From positions 96,280-160,279 of the forward strand of contig CAZWQM010000002.1 in NCBI GenBank assembly GCA_964636225.1: a stretch of 64,000 nucleotides of DNA, read 5' to 3'. How positions within the stretch are numbered: position 1 is the stretch's first letter; every line of letters starts with the position of its first letter. The notes beneath the pieces are model-generated. The model made no database searches. It saw only the letters and a list, made by a program, of their open reading frames with translations, and was not told the origin of the DNA. Positions 53,436 to 63,493 of the stretch are shown one piece after another. Source of the stretch: UBA1858 sp964636225 (GTDB lineage: Bacteria; Pseudomonadota; Gammaproteobacteria; UBA4575). Position numbers and translations under genes: made by a program.

Positions 53436-54688
53436 TCCTTTAACAACTGAAAAATTATATCTCGATACGATGGCAGTACAGTATTTTTACTTTGCAAGTA
53501 ATGTTCTGCATTCATACCAAGCCTGTGTTTTGTGTCAGGATGGGAATTAAGCTGATGAACTTCATACATGAGTTGCTCTGCATTTTGAATGACAGTGATT
53601 CCATGATGTCGAAGCATGTCATCAACGATATCTTTAAAGTCATGATAATGAGGTCCAATTAAAATACAGCGACCGTATTGAGCGGGCTCGATAATATTAT
53701 GCCCGCCTATAGGCACTAGCGATCCACCCATGAAAACAAAATCAGCCTGACTCATGAAAGGTAATAACTGCCCGAGTGTGTCAATAATATAAATTGCGTC
53801 TTCAGGTATATTGTCAGGGTTGTTTGAATGCAGGCAGTAATCCAGGCAAGAATTATCCAGTAAAGCGCTGACTTCTTTACTACGTTCCGGGTGCCGAATC
53901 GCAATCACCAGTGATAGGTTTTCAGGCTTGTGTTGTTTCCATGCACTAATAATAAGTTGTTCTTCGCCTTTATGAGTAGAAGCACATAATAGAAAAGGTG
54001 GGTTAATCCCGCAGGGTTTTTCAGTTTCAGGAGATTTTGAGAGGTTGGCAAACTTCAGATTATCCAGAATGGTTACCGTTTCCGGGCGCGCGCCCAGGGC
54101 AATAAAGCGCGCCGCATTTTCCTCGCTACTGGCCAGAATTTTGTGTGTGCCCTGAAGTACCCTTTTATAATTTTTTAGCACCAGTGAAGGCGCGTGTAGA
54201 GTTTTATGGCTAATACGGCCATTGACAATTACATGGGGGATGTTTTGCCTGTTTACAGTAAGTAACAATGATGGCCATAACTCGGTTTCAAAAATAAAAC
54301 AGATTCTTGGTGTAAATGTGCGAATCAGATTACCTGCAAAACAGCCGTAATCCAGAGGCAAAAATGCATGCTGAGCGTTTTTTAACTGAGCCTTGGCTAA
54401 TGCCTGTTTGCCGGTAACGGTATTGGTGGTTACAAGTAAATATTCGCCCCGGTTTGCAAGTTCTTTTAATAATGGCAGCGCTGTGTTGACTTCACCAAAC
54501 GAAGCGCAGTGACACCAGATTACAGAAGACCTTGTCTGATTAGTATCATACTGACCAAGACGTTGAAGAAGGTAGCTGAAATCTCTGTGTTTAAAGGCTA
54601 GTACGCCGCTGTAAAAGAGCGCGGCTGGAAATAACAGCCAGCTGAGCAATCGATAGGAAATAGTTGGATGTGAAATGGGTCTGGCCAT
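53426..54688 (-). CDS. waaA: 3-deoxy-D-manno-octulosonic acid transferase WaaA (KdtA)
   Basis: A 420-residue GT30 enzyme with an N-terminal membrane anchor (about 14-28), the catalytic Glu in CASFGEVNTALPLL and the C-terminal GGSLVPIGGHNIIEPAQYG. It adds Kdo to lipid A at the inner membrane. With one kdkA next to it, a mono-Kdo, phosphorylated core is possible, as in Haemophilus. It follows tolC by 10 bases. Confidence 0.93.
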   Translation of the reverse strand: MARPISHPTISYRLLSWLLFPAALFYSGVLAFKHRDFSYLLQRLGQYDTNQTRSSVIWCHCASFGEVNTALPLLKELANRGEYLLVTTNTVTGKQALAKAQLKNAQHAFLPLDYGCFAGNLIRTFTPRICFIFETELWPSLLLTVNRQNIPHVIVNGRISHKTLHAPSLVLKNYKRVLQGTHKILASSEENAARFIALGARPETVTILDNLKFANLSKSPETEKPCGINPPFLLCASTHKGEEQLIISAWKQHKPENLSLVIAIRHPERSKEVSALLDNSCLDYCLHSNNPDNIPEDAIYIIDTLGQLLPFMSQADFVFMGGSLVPIGGHNIIEPAQYGRCILIGPHYHDFKDIVDDMLRHHGITVIQNAEQLMYEVHQLNSHPDTKHRLGMNAEHYLQSKNTVLPSYRDIIFQLLKDYS

Positions 54689-54698
54689 TCGGCCAAGA

Positions 54699-56024
54699 TT
54701 ACTCTAACCAGGTATCGATTTGTAGTAGATCTTCCGCGCTTAATGTGCCGGCGGCATTCTTCAGGCGCAGAGTATCAAGAAGATAATCATAGCGAGAACG
54801 TGAATAGTCACGCTGTGCCTGATAAACAGAACGCAAAGTAAGTAACACATCCACCGATGTTCTTGTGCCCACTTCAAAGCCGGCTTCGGTGGCTTCCGCG
54901 GCCACTTCAGCCGATTCTACGGCGCGACTAAAAGCATTTACCCGACTGATTCCGGCGACTACATTATTGAAAGCATCGCGTGTGTCGCGTGTTGTTTCAC
55001 GTTTGATTTTTTCATGTGATTGCAAAGCGGCCTGATACAGATACTGGCTTTCCTTTGTACGATAGTGTGTTCTACCACCCTGAAAAATTGGGAAGTTCAA
55101 TTCCAGGCCAATCCTGGAATCTTCAGTTTTTCTTGAGCCGGTAAGTCCTCCTGTATCCGTGTCATTATAAGCGGCTACGATATCGACTGTAGGCAAGTGT
55201 TGGGATTGGTTACGCTGAATTTCCTGGCGCGCAATTTTGGTGTCGTATTCGTTAATAAGCAGAGACAGATTCTGATTCAGCGCTTTGTTAATCCAATCTT
55301 CTACATTGTCTGGCTCCGGGCGCAGTAGCTGCATGCGTTGTGAAAGTATTTTCAGTCCCTCTATACGCTCACCTGTAATCACCGCCAACTGGTCAATGGC
55401 GGATTCCAAAGCAATTTCTGCTTCAATTTCGTGTGCCACCGAACTGTCATAAGAGGACTGTGCTTCTTTAACATCTGTGATTGGGATAAGCCCCACTTCA
55501 AATCTGTTTTCAGCCTGTTCCAGTTGTCGGTTAATGGCCTCTTTTTCTGCGCGGGCAAATTTAAGGCCATCCCTTGCGGCCAACACATTAAAATATAACT
55601 CTGTCGTGCGAAGTATCAGGGCCTGCTTGGATGCATCAAACTGAGCCTGTGATTTAGCCATATTGTTATTGGCCTGTTTGAGTTGAATATAAAAATCGCG
55701 ATTATAAAGTGACTGGGTTAAGCGCAGGCTGTAACCATGAGAATTGAAATCGACATCGCCACCGGAGACGCCAAAGGTCTGCCCTTCGGTTTTTAAGGTG
55801 TTATCAGAAGTTTCCGCGGATAAATTGATTTGCGGTAGCAATGACGCTCGGGCAATGGGTGAGGCTTGTGCGGTGGCCATATAATTGGCTTCTGCCTGTT
55901 TGTATTCCGCATCTTGTGCTTTGGCAATGGTATAAACGTCTATCAAACTGTTGGCAAACAGGCTGCTGTGCAAGCATATCAGTACCAAAAATAATAAAGC
56001 ATTAACAAAGCGACGGGTATTCAT
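54699..56024 (-). CDS. tolC: TolC-family outer-membrane channel
   Basis: A 441-residue TolC family protein with a signal peptide (cut near LFANS), two repeats of the long helical hairpin (ALILRTTELYFNVLAARDGL and the C-terminal RDAFNNVVAG) and the strand segment RTSVDVLLTLRSVYQAQRDY. It forms the outer-membrane exit for efflux or type I secretion. It precedes waaA and follows the rhodanese gene. Confidence 0.92.
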   Translation of the reverse strand: MNTRRFVNALLFLVLICLHSSLFANSLIDVYTIAKAQDAEYKQAEANYMATAQASPIARASLLPQINLSAETSDNTLKTEGQTFGVSGGDVDFNSHGYSLRLTQSLYNRDFYIQLKQANNNMAKSQAQFDASKQALILRTTELYFNVLAARDGLKFARAEKEAINRQLEQAENRFEVGLIPITDVKEAQSSYDSSVAHEIEAEIALESAIDQLAVITGERIEGLKILSQRMQLLRPEPDNVEDWINKALNQNLSLLINEYDTKIARQEIQRNQSQHLPTVDIVAAYNDTDTGGLTGSRKTEDSRIGLELNFPIFQGGRTHYRTKESQYLYQAALQSHEKIKRETTRDTRDAFNNVVAGISRVNAFSRAVESAEVAAEATEAGFEVGTRTSVDVLLTLRSVYQAQRDYSRSRYDYLLDTLRLKNAAGTLSAEDLLQIDTWLE

Positions 56025-56093
56025 GATTAAAAATACTTAATGGTGATCAAAGATTTATAATTCAAAATCTTAAAATGTATGTATAACAGTAAG

Positions 56094-56420
56094 TTAATAG
56101 GTTGCCATGGTGCGGTCAACATCTTTGGCCCAGGCATCGATACCGCCTGTTAGGTTGATGATATTGGTGAATGCATTACTGGTCAGATAGGCCGCCACTG
56201 AGCGGCTGCGAATACCATGGTGGCAAATGACCACGATCTCCTGATCCGGGTCCAGCTCATGTAGTACGTTGGGGACTCGTCTCATCGGTATCAGGCGTGA
56301 GTTTTCTATTCGGCATTTTTCATATTCCCAGGGCTCTCGTACATCTAGTAGAAGGGTGCTTTTGTTCGAGGACATCAGGTGGTCACGCAGTTGCGTGGCA
56401 GAAAATTCCTTGAAATTCAA
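56094..56420 (-). CDS. Rhodanese-like sulfurtransferase
   Basis: A 108-residue single-domain rhodanese with LDVREPWEYEKCRIENS and the catalytic Cys66 in VICHHGIRSR. It moves sulfur or plays a regulatory role; the substrate is unknown. The start is TTG overlapping the pcm-like stop (TTGA). Confidence 0.88.
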   Translation of the reverse strand: MNFKEFSATQLRDHLMSSNKSTLLLDVREPWEYEKCRIENSRLIPMRRVPNVLHELDPDQEIVVICHHGIRSRSVAAYLTSNAFTNIINLTGGIDAWAKDVDRTMATY

Positions 56421-57070
56421 AATGTAAACGTCCTTTCAGTGGTGGCGGAAAGTAACGCGGGAAGTACGGTTTCAAACAATGTCTCTTCTCGATAGCTGTT
56501 TTCAGCCACACAGGTGATGAGTTTGGCCTGCATCACTGGAGCGTGGCCGGTAATACAGAATAAGCGTCCCGATGAATTCAGGTGACTGGAAAATGCATCA
56601 AGCAAAGTAGGCATGGAGCCGGTGATTGCGATTACGTCAAAATGGCCCAGGGAATCAAGAATCTGGAAGATGTCATCCACAATGTAATTGATATACCCTG
56701 CCGAATGAGATGCCAGACGCGACTGAGCCTGTTGGGAAAGGTCCTCAAAATATTCGCAAGTTGTTACATGTTGTCCCATCTTCGCCAAACATGCGGTAAT
56801 AAAGCCACTACCAGTACCGACTTCCAGAATACTGTCCTGATCGGAAATATTTAATGCTTGCAACATCCGTGCTTCGAGTTTTGGAGACATCATGACCTGA
56901 TCATGTCCAATCAGTAGTTCCATATCGGCAAATGCCAGATTTTGCTGCGCTTTACGGACAAATGCTTCGCGTGGAATAGACTGGAGCAAATCCAGTAAAC
57001 GAATATCCAGCACATTCCAGGGGCGAATCTGCTGTTCAATCATGTTAAATCTTGCTTGTTCGATATCCAT
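56417..57070 (-). CDS. Protein-L-isoaspartate O-methyltransferase-like (Pcm family)
   Basis: A 217-residue SAM methyltransferase. GHDQVMMSPKLEARM and the SAM loop EVGTGSGFITACLAK are typical. Classical Pcm enzymes have serine or threonine at a key site that is hard to place here (MSPKL), so repair of isoaspartate is probable, not certain. Such Pcm-like genes recur upstream of rhodanese and tolC in gammaproteobacteria. Confidence 0.85.
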   Translation of the reverse strand: MDIEQARFNMIEQQIRPWNVLDIRLLDLLQSIPREAFVRKAQQNLAFADMELLIGHDQVMMSPKLEARMLQALNISDQDSILEVGTGSGFITACLAKMGQHVTTCEYFEDLSQQAQSRLASHSAGYINYIVDDIFQILDSLGHFDVIAITGSMPTLLDAFSSHLNSSGRLFCITGHAPVMQAKLITCVAENSYREETLFETVLPALLSATTERTFTF

Positions 57071-57236
57071 AGTTATTTGCTGGTCGATTGAATAGACCGT
57101 ACTCTACGGTGCTTATATAAACGAAAGCAAGTCATTTGACTGGTTTTTGCACGCCTGATTAAGTATTGCAATGTGTTGAATACAGGTTATATTCAAAATC
57201 AACGCAGTCATTAACCACATCTATAATTGGTATCTC

Positions 57237-59129
57237 ATGAGTTCAACTGAATCTGATTTAATTTCCCAAACCAAAAAACTGGGAGAAGAAGTAACCCGGC
57301 CGTTCCCGCGTTCCAGAAAGATATTCGTCAACGGCTCAGATGACAGTATTCGTGTCGCGATGCGTGAAATTGAGTGTGATGCTACCAATACAAGTTCTGG
57401 ACTAGAAGATAACCCGGCCATTCCTGTGTATGACACATCAGGACCACTGACAGACCCTGATGCGGAAGTGGATCTGTCCAACGGCATTGCGCGAATTCGA
57501 GCACAGTGGATAGCGAACCGCCAAGACACAGTAGAGCTTAAAGAATTGTCGTCTGAATTTGGCCGGCAGCGCTTAAAAGATCCAAAAACTGCCTCAATAA
57601 GATTCCAGGTGAAACATGCACCCCGAAGAGCGCTGCCGGGAAAAAATGTTACACAAATGCACTATGCAAAAAATGGCGTAGTCACACCGGAAATGGAATA
57701 CATTGCTATTCGGGAATCGCTGCGTTTACAGGAGTTACGCCAGGACCCTAGATATCAAAAGTTATTGAAGCAGCACGCGGGCGAATCATTTGGCGCCAAT
57801 CTTCCGCAGAACATCACACCTGAGTTTGTACGCGAAGAAGTCGCCCGGGGACGTGCCATCATTCCAAACAATATTAATCACCCTGAATCCGAACCCATGA
57901 TTATCGGTCGCAACTTCCTGGTGAAAGTGAATACCAATATCGGAAATTCTTCGGTCACTTCTTCAGTGGTTGAAGAAGTAGAGAAAATGGCCTGGTCGGT
58001 ACGTTGGGGCGGTGACACGATTATGGATTTAAGTACTGGCAAGCATATTCATGAAACACGCGAATGGATATTGCGTAACAGTCCTGTGCCGGTCGGTACT
58101 GTACCCATTTATCAAGCACTGGAAAAAGTGAATGGTAAAGCTGAAGAGCTGACATGGGGACTGTTTCGAGACACATTGATTGAGCAGGCAGAACAGGGTG
58201 TGGATTATTTCACTATCCATGCCGGTGTGAGATTGGCTTATGTGCCGATGACTGCAAATCGCCTGACGGGAATCGTATCGCGCGGTGGCTCGATTATGGC
58301 GAAATGGTGTCTGGCGCATCACGAAGAAAATTTTCTGTACACTCACTTTGAAGAAATCTGCGAAATCATGAATGCCTATGATGTGGCATTTTCTCTAGGT
58401 GATGGCTTGCGTCCGGGCTGTGTTGCCGATGCTAATGATGAGGCACAATTTTCGGAGTTACAGACACTCGGAGAGCTCACTAAAATTGCATGGGAGCATG
58501 ATGTTCAGGTCATGATAGAAGGGCCGGGCCATGTGCCAATGCAAATGATTAAAGAAAATGTGGATAAGGAATTACAGGATTGTTATGAAGCACCTTTCTA
58601 CACGCTGGGCCCATTAACAACGGATATTGCGCCGGCTTACGATCATATTACTTCAGCTATTGGGGCTGCACAGATTGGCTGGTATGGCACCGCCATGCTT
58701 TGTTATGTTACGCCTAAAGAACATTTGGGTCTGCCCGACAGGGAAGATGTTCGTGATGGCATCATTGCGTATAAAATTGCCGCGCATGCTGCGGATCTGG
58801 CCAAAGGGCATCCGGGTGCGCAATTGCGTGATAATGCATTGTCCAAAGCGCGCTTTGAGTTTCGCTGGGAAGACCAGTTTAATCTGAGTCTGGATCCTGA
58901 ACGTGCACGTGAATTCCATGATAAAACCTTACCCAAAGATTCATCAAAAGTCGCACATTTTTGTTCCATGTGCGGGCCCCAGTTCTGTTCTATGAAAATC
59001 ACTCAGGATGTTCGTGAGTACGCAAAGAACAAAGGCATAGGTGATATTAAAGTGGCCATAGAATATGGCATGAAAGAAAAGTCTGAACAATTCAAACAGG
59101 ACGGTTCTACTATATATAAAGCCATTTAA
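57237..59129 (+). CDS. thiC: Phosphomethylpyrimidine synthase ThiC
   Basis: A 630-residue ThiC with the C-terminal iron-sulfur motif CSMCGPQFC (Cys576, 579, 584). It makes HMP-P from AIR in thiamine synthesis. The 166 bases upstream lack the conserved CUGAGA core and other parts of a TPP riboswitch, unlike most gammaproteobacterial thiC genes. Confidence 0.95.
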   Translation: MSSTESDLISQTKKLGEEVTRPFPRSRKIFVNGSDDSIRVAMREIECDATNTSSGLEDNPAIPVYDTSGPLTDPDAEVDLSNGIARIRAQWIANRQDTVELKELSSEFGRQRLKDPKTASIRFQVKHAPRRALPGKNVTQMHYAKNGVVTPEMEYIAIRESLRLQELRQDPRYQKLLKQHAGESFGANLPQNITPEFVREEVARGRAIIPNNINHPESEPMIIGRNFLVKVNTNIGNSSVTSSVVEEVEKMAWSVRWGGDTIMDLSTGKHIHETREWILRNSPVPVGTVPIYQALEKVNGKAEELTWGLFRDTLIEQAEQGVDYFTIHAGVRLAYVPMTANRLTGIVSRGGSIMAKWCLAHHEENFLYTHFEEICEIMNAYDVAFSLGDGLRPGCVADANDEAQFSELQTLGELTKIAWEHDVQVMIEGPGHVPMQMIKENVDKELQDCYEAPFYTLGPLTTDIAPAYDHITSAIGAAQIGWYGTAMLCYVTPKEHLGLPDREDVRDGIIAYKIAAHAADLAKGHPGAQLRDNALSKARFEFRWEDQFNLSLDPERAREFHDKTLPKDSSKVAHFCSMCGPQFCSMKITQDVREYAKNKGIGDIKVAIEYGMKEKSEQFKQDGSTIYKAI

Positions 59130-59143
59130 TCTTACTCATTGCG

Positions 59144-59935
59144 ATGGCGGGTTCTTCGGTGGATACCGGAAATCAAATACTGCTGCTGTTTGGTTTAAAG
59201 CAGGCAAAAAAGCCACCTGATGAGAAATACCCTTTTGGGCATGGTAAAGAAGTTTATTTTTGGAGCTTTGTTGTCGCACTGCTGATATTTGCCGTAGGCG
59301 CCGGGTTGTCCATCTATAAAGGTGTAGAACATATAAAGCATCCTCGGGAAATCACAGATATCTTCTGGAATTATCTGGTGCTTGGTATGGCCATGCTGAT
59401 CGAGGGGCATGTGTTCTTTGTGGCGGTTAAGGAATTCAATAAATATCGAGGTGAGAGCGGTTATCTGGAGGCTATCCAAAAAGGTAAGGATCCGGGAATG
59501 TTTGTTGTCTTACTGGAAGATGCCGCAGCTATGACAGGGCTGGCGGTGGCCATGGTTGGAATTACTGTAAGTGAAGTCACCGGGAGTTATGTTTTTGACG
59601 GCATTGCATCCGTAATTATTGGCTTGATATTGGCTTTGGTGGCCGTGCTGCTGGCGGTTGAAACCAAAGGATTGTTGATTGGTGAAAGTGCCAACCGACA
59701 AGTCGTAGAGGGAATACGGCATTTGCTTAATCAGACGCGCGGTGTGCAAAAAGTCAATGAGGTGCTCACCATGCACATGGGACCTGAGTATATACTTGTC
59801 AACCTTAGCGTTGAATTTTCCGACCATTTTCGTACCGATAAAATGGAGATATTAATTTCTCAAATCGATCGTGAAATCAAGGCAAGGTACAAGCACGTAA
59901 AAAGAGTATTAATCGAAGCTGAAGCCCACGCTTAG
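59144..59935 (+). CDS. Cation-efflux (CDF) protein, N-terminally shortened
   Basis: A 263-residue CDF protein that lacks about 40 residues of the usual N-terminus. It opens MAGSSVDTGNQILLLFGL, where relatives have about ten more residues between GSS and VDTGNQ after a first membrane helix. The rest (four helices and a C-terminal cytoplasmic domain) is complete. It begins 14 bases after thiC. Either a deletion product still made or a dead remnant. Usually exports Zn, Co or Fe. Confidence 0.7.
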   Translation: MAGSSVDTGNQILLLFGLKQAKKPPDEKYPFGHGKEVYFWSFVVALLIFAVGAGLSIYKGVEHIKHPREITDIFWNYLVLGMAMLIEGHVFFVAVKEFNKYRGESGYLEAIQKGKDPGMFVVLLEDAAAMTGLAVAMVGITVSEVTGSYVFDGIASVIIGLILALVAVLLAVETKGLLIGESANRQVVEGIRHLLNQTRGVQKVNEVLTMHMGPEYILVNLSVEFSDHFRTDKMEILISQIDREIKARYKHVKRVLIEAEAHA

Positions 59936-59969
59936 TATTTTTTGGTTGCCTAAAAAGCTTCACCTCCTA

Positions 59970-59985
59970 TGTGATGCGGCTCACA
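59970..59985. promoter_or_regulatory. CRP-like site
   Basis: TGTGA-N6-TCACA is a full match to the CRP/Vfr core, within TATGTGA...TCACATA. It lies 116 bases before the HlyD remnant start and after the CDF gene, so it would have driven the secretion genes. Match is seen; use is inference. Confidence 0.5.
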
Positions 59986-60100
59986 TATATGATCTAAACC
60001 GCTAATACCCCTCAAAAACGTAATCAAGTATTTATTGCACATGCCGATACAGTTATCGGGAGCTTATGCTCGTCAAAACGGTAATGATCGGGAGTATTAA

Positions 60101-60760
60101 ATGGCTGAAGATAAAGGGAAGGTTTTCAATTTTATTCATGAGACTGAAGAAGAATCGTCATTGACCAAAGCCAAAGAACAGGAATCGCTGCGGCTGAGAT
60201 AGAAGATAAGTATATTGAGCAAATCAAACTGGATACAGGTAATGTCACAGCTGAAATTTCGGAGCTGAAACAACAATTGGTCAAGTTCGGAGACCGTGTG
60301 GAGCGCTTGATCATCAAAGCGCCGGTTGCAGGATATGTTAGTAATCTTGCGGTCAATTCCATCCGGGCGGTGATTGAGCCGAGCCAGGTATTGATGGAAA
60401 TTGTTCCCGTGGATAAGGAGCTTATTGTGGAGTCAAAAGTATCTACTCAGGACATCGGTCATGTGCATGTCGGGCAGGAGGCGATTATTAAAGTCGGCAG
60501 TTATGACCCGCAGAGATTTGGTGTTATTGAAGGTGAAGTGGATACGATCAGTCCTACAACTTATCTGGATGAGGATAACCAACCCTACTATAAAGCCCAT
60601 TTTATTGGCTAAAAAATATCTAGGTGAAAACCCGTACAAACACAGACTTATACCGAGAATGACTGTTACTGCAGATATTCGCACAGGTGAGAAGACCGTA
60701 TTAGATTATTTATTGAAGCCGGTGTATCGTGGGTTCCAGAATGCATTTCAGGAACGCTAG
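60101..60760 (+). pseudogene. HlyD-type membrane fusion protein remnant
   Basis: The start gives a cytoplasmic N-terminus (MAEDKGKVFNFIHETEEES). Then the frame changes and much of the family's middle is missing: no membrane helix or long coil remains before IEDKYIEQIKLD. The second half (DRVERLIIKAPVAGYVSNL and VHVGQEAIIKVGSYDPQRFG) is a normal HlyD barrel region. A further frame change near 60600 precedes LAKKYLGENPYKHRLIP and the C-terminus VLDYLLKPVYRG. An internal deletion and two shifts make it non-functional. Confidence 0.85.
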
Positions 60761-60782
60761 GGAAATTTGCTTTAAATAAAGA

Positions 60783-60869
60783 TTACTTAAATAGCTTCTC
60801 GTTGGCCCAGATTGAGAAGGCTATAAAGGCAACGATGGGAAGGATCCAGTAAAGTAGAATGTCAGTCAT
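60783..60869 (-). CDS. Possible 28-residue single-span membrane protein
   Basis: An ATG frame of 28 codons with a complete transmembrane helix (LLYWILPIVAFIAFSIW) and a charged C-terminus (ANEKLFK). A near-consensus promoter ends eight bases upstream, so the transcript would begin at or close to the ATG and be leaderless. No Shine-Dalgarno is present. It is in the 361-base gap between the HlyD remnant and the hydrolase gene. The remainder of that gap (60905-61121) is AT-rich and shows nothing else. Confidence 0.4.
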   Translation of the reverse strand: MTDILLYWILPIVAFIAFSIWANEKLFK

Positions 60870-60876
60870 GCCGGCT

Positions 60877-60904
60877 ATTGTAGGAAATATGATTGATAAG
60901 TCAA
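60877..60904 (-). promoter_or_regulatory. Near-consensus sigma-70 promoter
   Basis: Minus strand TTGACT (60899-60904), a 16-base spacer and TACAAT (60877-60882). The start of transcription is expected near 60870, at the ATG of the 28-codon frame. Confidence 0.5.
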
Positions 60905-61121
60905 ATTATTTATAAACAGGTATAGTTGACGTTTGTTCAATCAAATTTACCTAAGTTATTACTGTTCAATGTTATTTCTGACGACTGCTCTTTTATAGTT
61001 CATTTGTGCGCTTTTAAAAAAGCTATATGCGCAAATTTAGGTGACAGAATGAAGCTTATTTGAATAATCATCAACAAATAAAATTGTACACGTCTTTTAA
61101 CAATTCACATTCATTAAATGC

Positions 61122-61913
61122 ATGAAAATAATTGATCTCTACGCATTAATTTTTATACTAACACTGTCACCCATGTTGGCTGCAGAAGTGATAGGTCGGC
61201 CAGTGAGTTATCAGGCTAATGGCGTTTCATTGCAAGGCTATCTTGTTTCCCCAAGCGGTAGTCAGGACAAAATGCCAGCAGTACTCGTGGTGCATGAATG
61301 GTGGGGGCACAATCAGTACGCACGTCGCCGCGCTGAAATGTTGGCCGAGTTGGGTTATGTGGCTCTTGCCTTGGACATGTACGGCGAAGGTAAGGTGGCG
61401 AGTCATCCGGACGATGCCAAAAAGTTCATGCAGGAAGCCTTGAGTGATCCCGGTGCGTTGACCGACAGGTTCCTTGCCGCGCTAGCATTTGTTCGTTCTC
61501 TGGACAATGTCGATACATCTAACATTGCCGCCATTGGATACTGCTTTGGTGGTGGTGTCGTGCTTAATATGGCACGCATGGGAATTGACTTAAAAGGCGT
61601 AGTCAGTTTTCATGGCTCACTGGTAACCAACAGCGCTGCAGAAAAAGATGCAGTTAACTCTGAAGTATTGGTGTTTCATGGCGCAAATGATGCGTTTATT
61701 ACCCAACAACAACTGGCCCAGTTTGAGCAGAAAATGAAAAGCGTGAATGCTTCCTACCAGGTTATCGTATATGAAGGTGTTGAGCATAGCTTTACTAATC
61801 CAGAGGCCGATATGTTTGCTGAAAAATTCAGTATGCCGCTGAGCTATGATGAAGAAGCAGATACCGATTCCTGGGAAAAAATGCAGTTATTCTTCAAGCG
61901 CATATTCAGGTAA
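61122..61913 (+). CDS. Periplasmic dienelactone hydrolase family protein
   Basis: A 263-residue alpha/beta hydrolase with a signal peptide (cut near MLAAE) and the DLH triad: nucleophile Cys141 in GYCFGG, Asp in FHGANDAF and His in GVEHSF. DLH enzymes open lactones; the natural substrate here is not known. It is a second, intact member of the family whose other copy at 27.5 kb is broken. Confidence 0.9.
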   Translation: MKIIDLYALIFILTLSPMLAAEVIGRPVSYQANGVSLQGYLVSPSGSQDKMPAVLVVHEWWGHNQYARRRAEMLAELGYVALALDMYGEGKVASHPDDAKKFMQEALSDPGALTDRFLAALAFVRSLDNVDTSNIAAIGYCFGGGVVLNMARMGIDLKGVVSFHGSLVTNSAAEKDAVNSEVLVFHGANDAFITQQQLAQFEQKMKSVNASYQVIVYEGVEHSFTNPEADMFAEKFSMPLSYDEEADTDSWEKMQLFFKRIFR

Positions 61914-61954
61914 GCGAAATATAGAACCGCAATAGGTGAGTATTAGCCTAAGGG

Positions 61955-63425
61955 TTATCTACCTTTGAAAAAAGACCCCAGTATTCCGCGTACAAGCTGT
62001 TGACCTACGCGCGAAGTGATGATTTTCGTGACACTGCGAACGACTGTATTAGTCGTAGTGCGGCTAGAGGATTGACGTTTCTGAGTAGTCGGCTTTTTAT
62101 ATTGTCTCTCTCTTGTAACAGTCCTTTTTTCAGCTACTGTTTGCTCGGCACGAGCAGTTAATAACTCAAAAGCGCTTTTTCTGTCGACGGCGGTGTCATA
62201 CTTATCGAGTAGCGGGCTGTTTGCAATTACCTGCTTACGTTCAGCGGCAATGGCCGGCCCATGCGGGACTCTGGTGGGCGTATTTTGGTTTTTTCCACAA
62301 TGGTGGGTGCGCCTTTTTCATCAAGTACTGACACCAGGGCCTTACCTGCGCCCAATTGAGTAATCTCTTCTTCTAAATCAAGTTTAGGGTTGGAGCGAAA
62401 TGTTTGTGCAGCAGACTTTACCGCTTTTTTATCTTTGGGCGTGAAAGCGCGTAACGCATGTTGAATTCGATTGCCTAACTGACCAAGTACTGATTCAGGG
62501 ATATCAATCGGATTTTGCGTGACAAAATAAACACCCACACCTTTGGAGCGGATCAGTCGAACTGCTTGTTCAACTTTTTTAACAAGCGCTTTAGGAGCAT
62601 CATCAAATAACAAATGGGCTTCATCAAAGAAGAACACCAGTTTGGGTTTGTCCGGATCTCCTACTTCGGGGAGTTCTTCAAAAAGTTCAGAGAGCAGCCA
62701 GAGCAAAAAATTAGAATACAGTTTCGGTTTTGCATTAACTTCTATGCAGACAGAATGTTAATATAACCTTTGCCGGAATCATCACAGCGCATAAAGTCAT
62801 TTAGCTCAAGGGCTGGTTCGTCAAAGAATTGTTTTGCACCTTCGCTTTCGAGCAGTAATAAACGCCGTTGAATAGCGCCTACCGAAGCTTGGCTGACATT
62901 GCCGTATTTTGTACTGATGGACGTAGCATTCTCGCCAACAAAATTCAGCATAGCGCGCAGATCTTTTAGATCCAGTAATAGCATGCCCTCATCATCGGCG
63001 ATGGTGAAAGCAATATTTAAGACACCTTCCTGTGTATCGTTGAGTTCCAGTAACTGGGAGAGCAGTAAAGGCCCCATTTCTGAAATGGTGGTGCGAATCG
63101 GATGACCTTGTTTGCCAAATAAATCCCAGAAAATGGTGGGATAACCCTGAAAAATATAATTTTCGGGACCGGTTTCTGCAGCGCGTTCAATCATTTTTGG
63201 ATTGTCTTCGCCGGCCTGGCTGATGCCACTTAAATCACCTTTAACGTCGGCAGCAAACACGGGAACACCAGCTTGGGAAAACCCCTCTGCCAGAATTTGT
63301 AGAGTAACCGTTTTACCTGTGCCGGTGGCACCTGCAATTAAACCGTGACGGTTGGCTCGATCGAGGCGAATTGCTTGCGGTGTATCGCCTTTGTCAACTC
63401 AAATCGATGCAAGGGCTTTATCCAA
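61955..63425 (-). pseudogene. HerA-like ATPase (DUF853/YjgR family), disrupted
   Basis: In order the pieces give a Walker A (GATGTGKTVTLQ), ADVKGDLSGI, a Walker B (LVFFFDEAHLL) and a Lys/Arg/Ser-rich C-terminus ending GSFFKGR (stop 61955-61957). Lesions are a TGA at 63399-63401 seven codons into the frame, a TAG at 62742-62744 after GYINILSA, a missing base near 62725 and a frame change near 62255. The start is TTG at 63423-63425 with AAGGAG seven bases upstream. Intact relatives are about 500 residues. Confidence 0.85.
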
Positions 63426-63493
63426 AATGAGACTCCTTAAAGATTCGATATATTGGTTAAATGGTATTTTGTTTGTACAGGCAATTGCAAACG

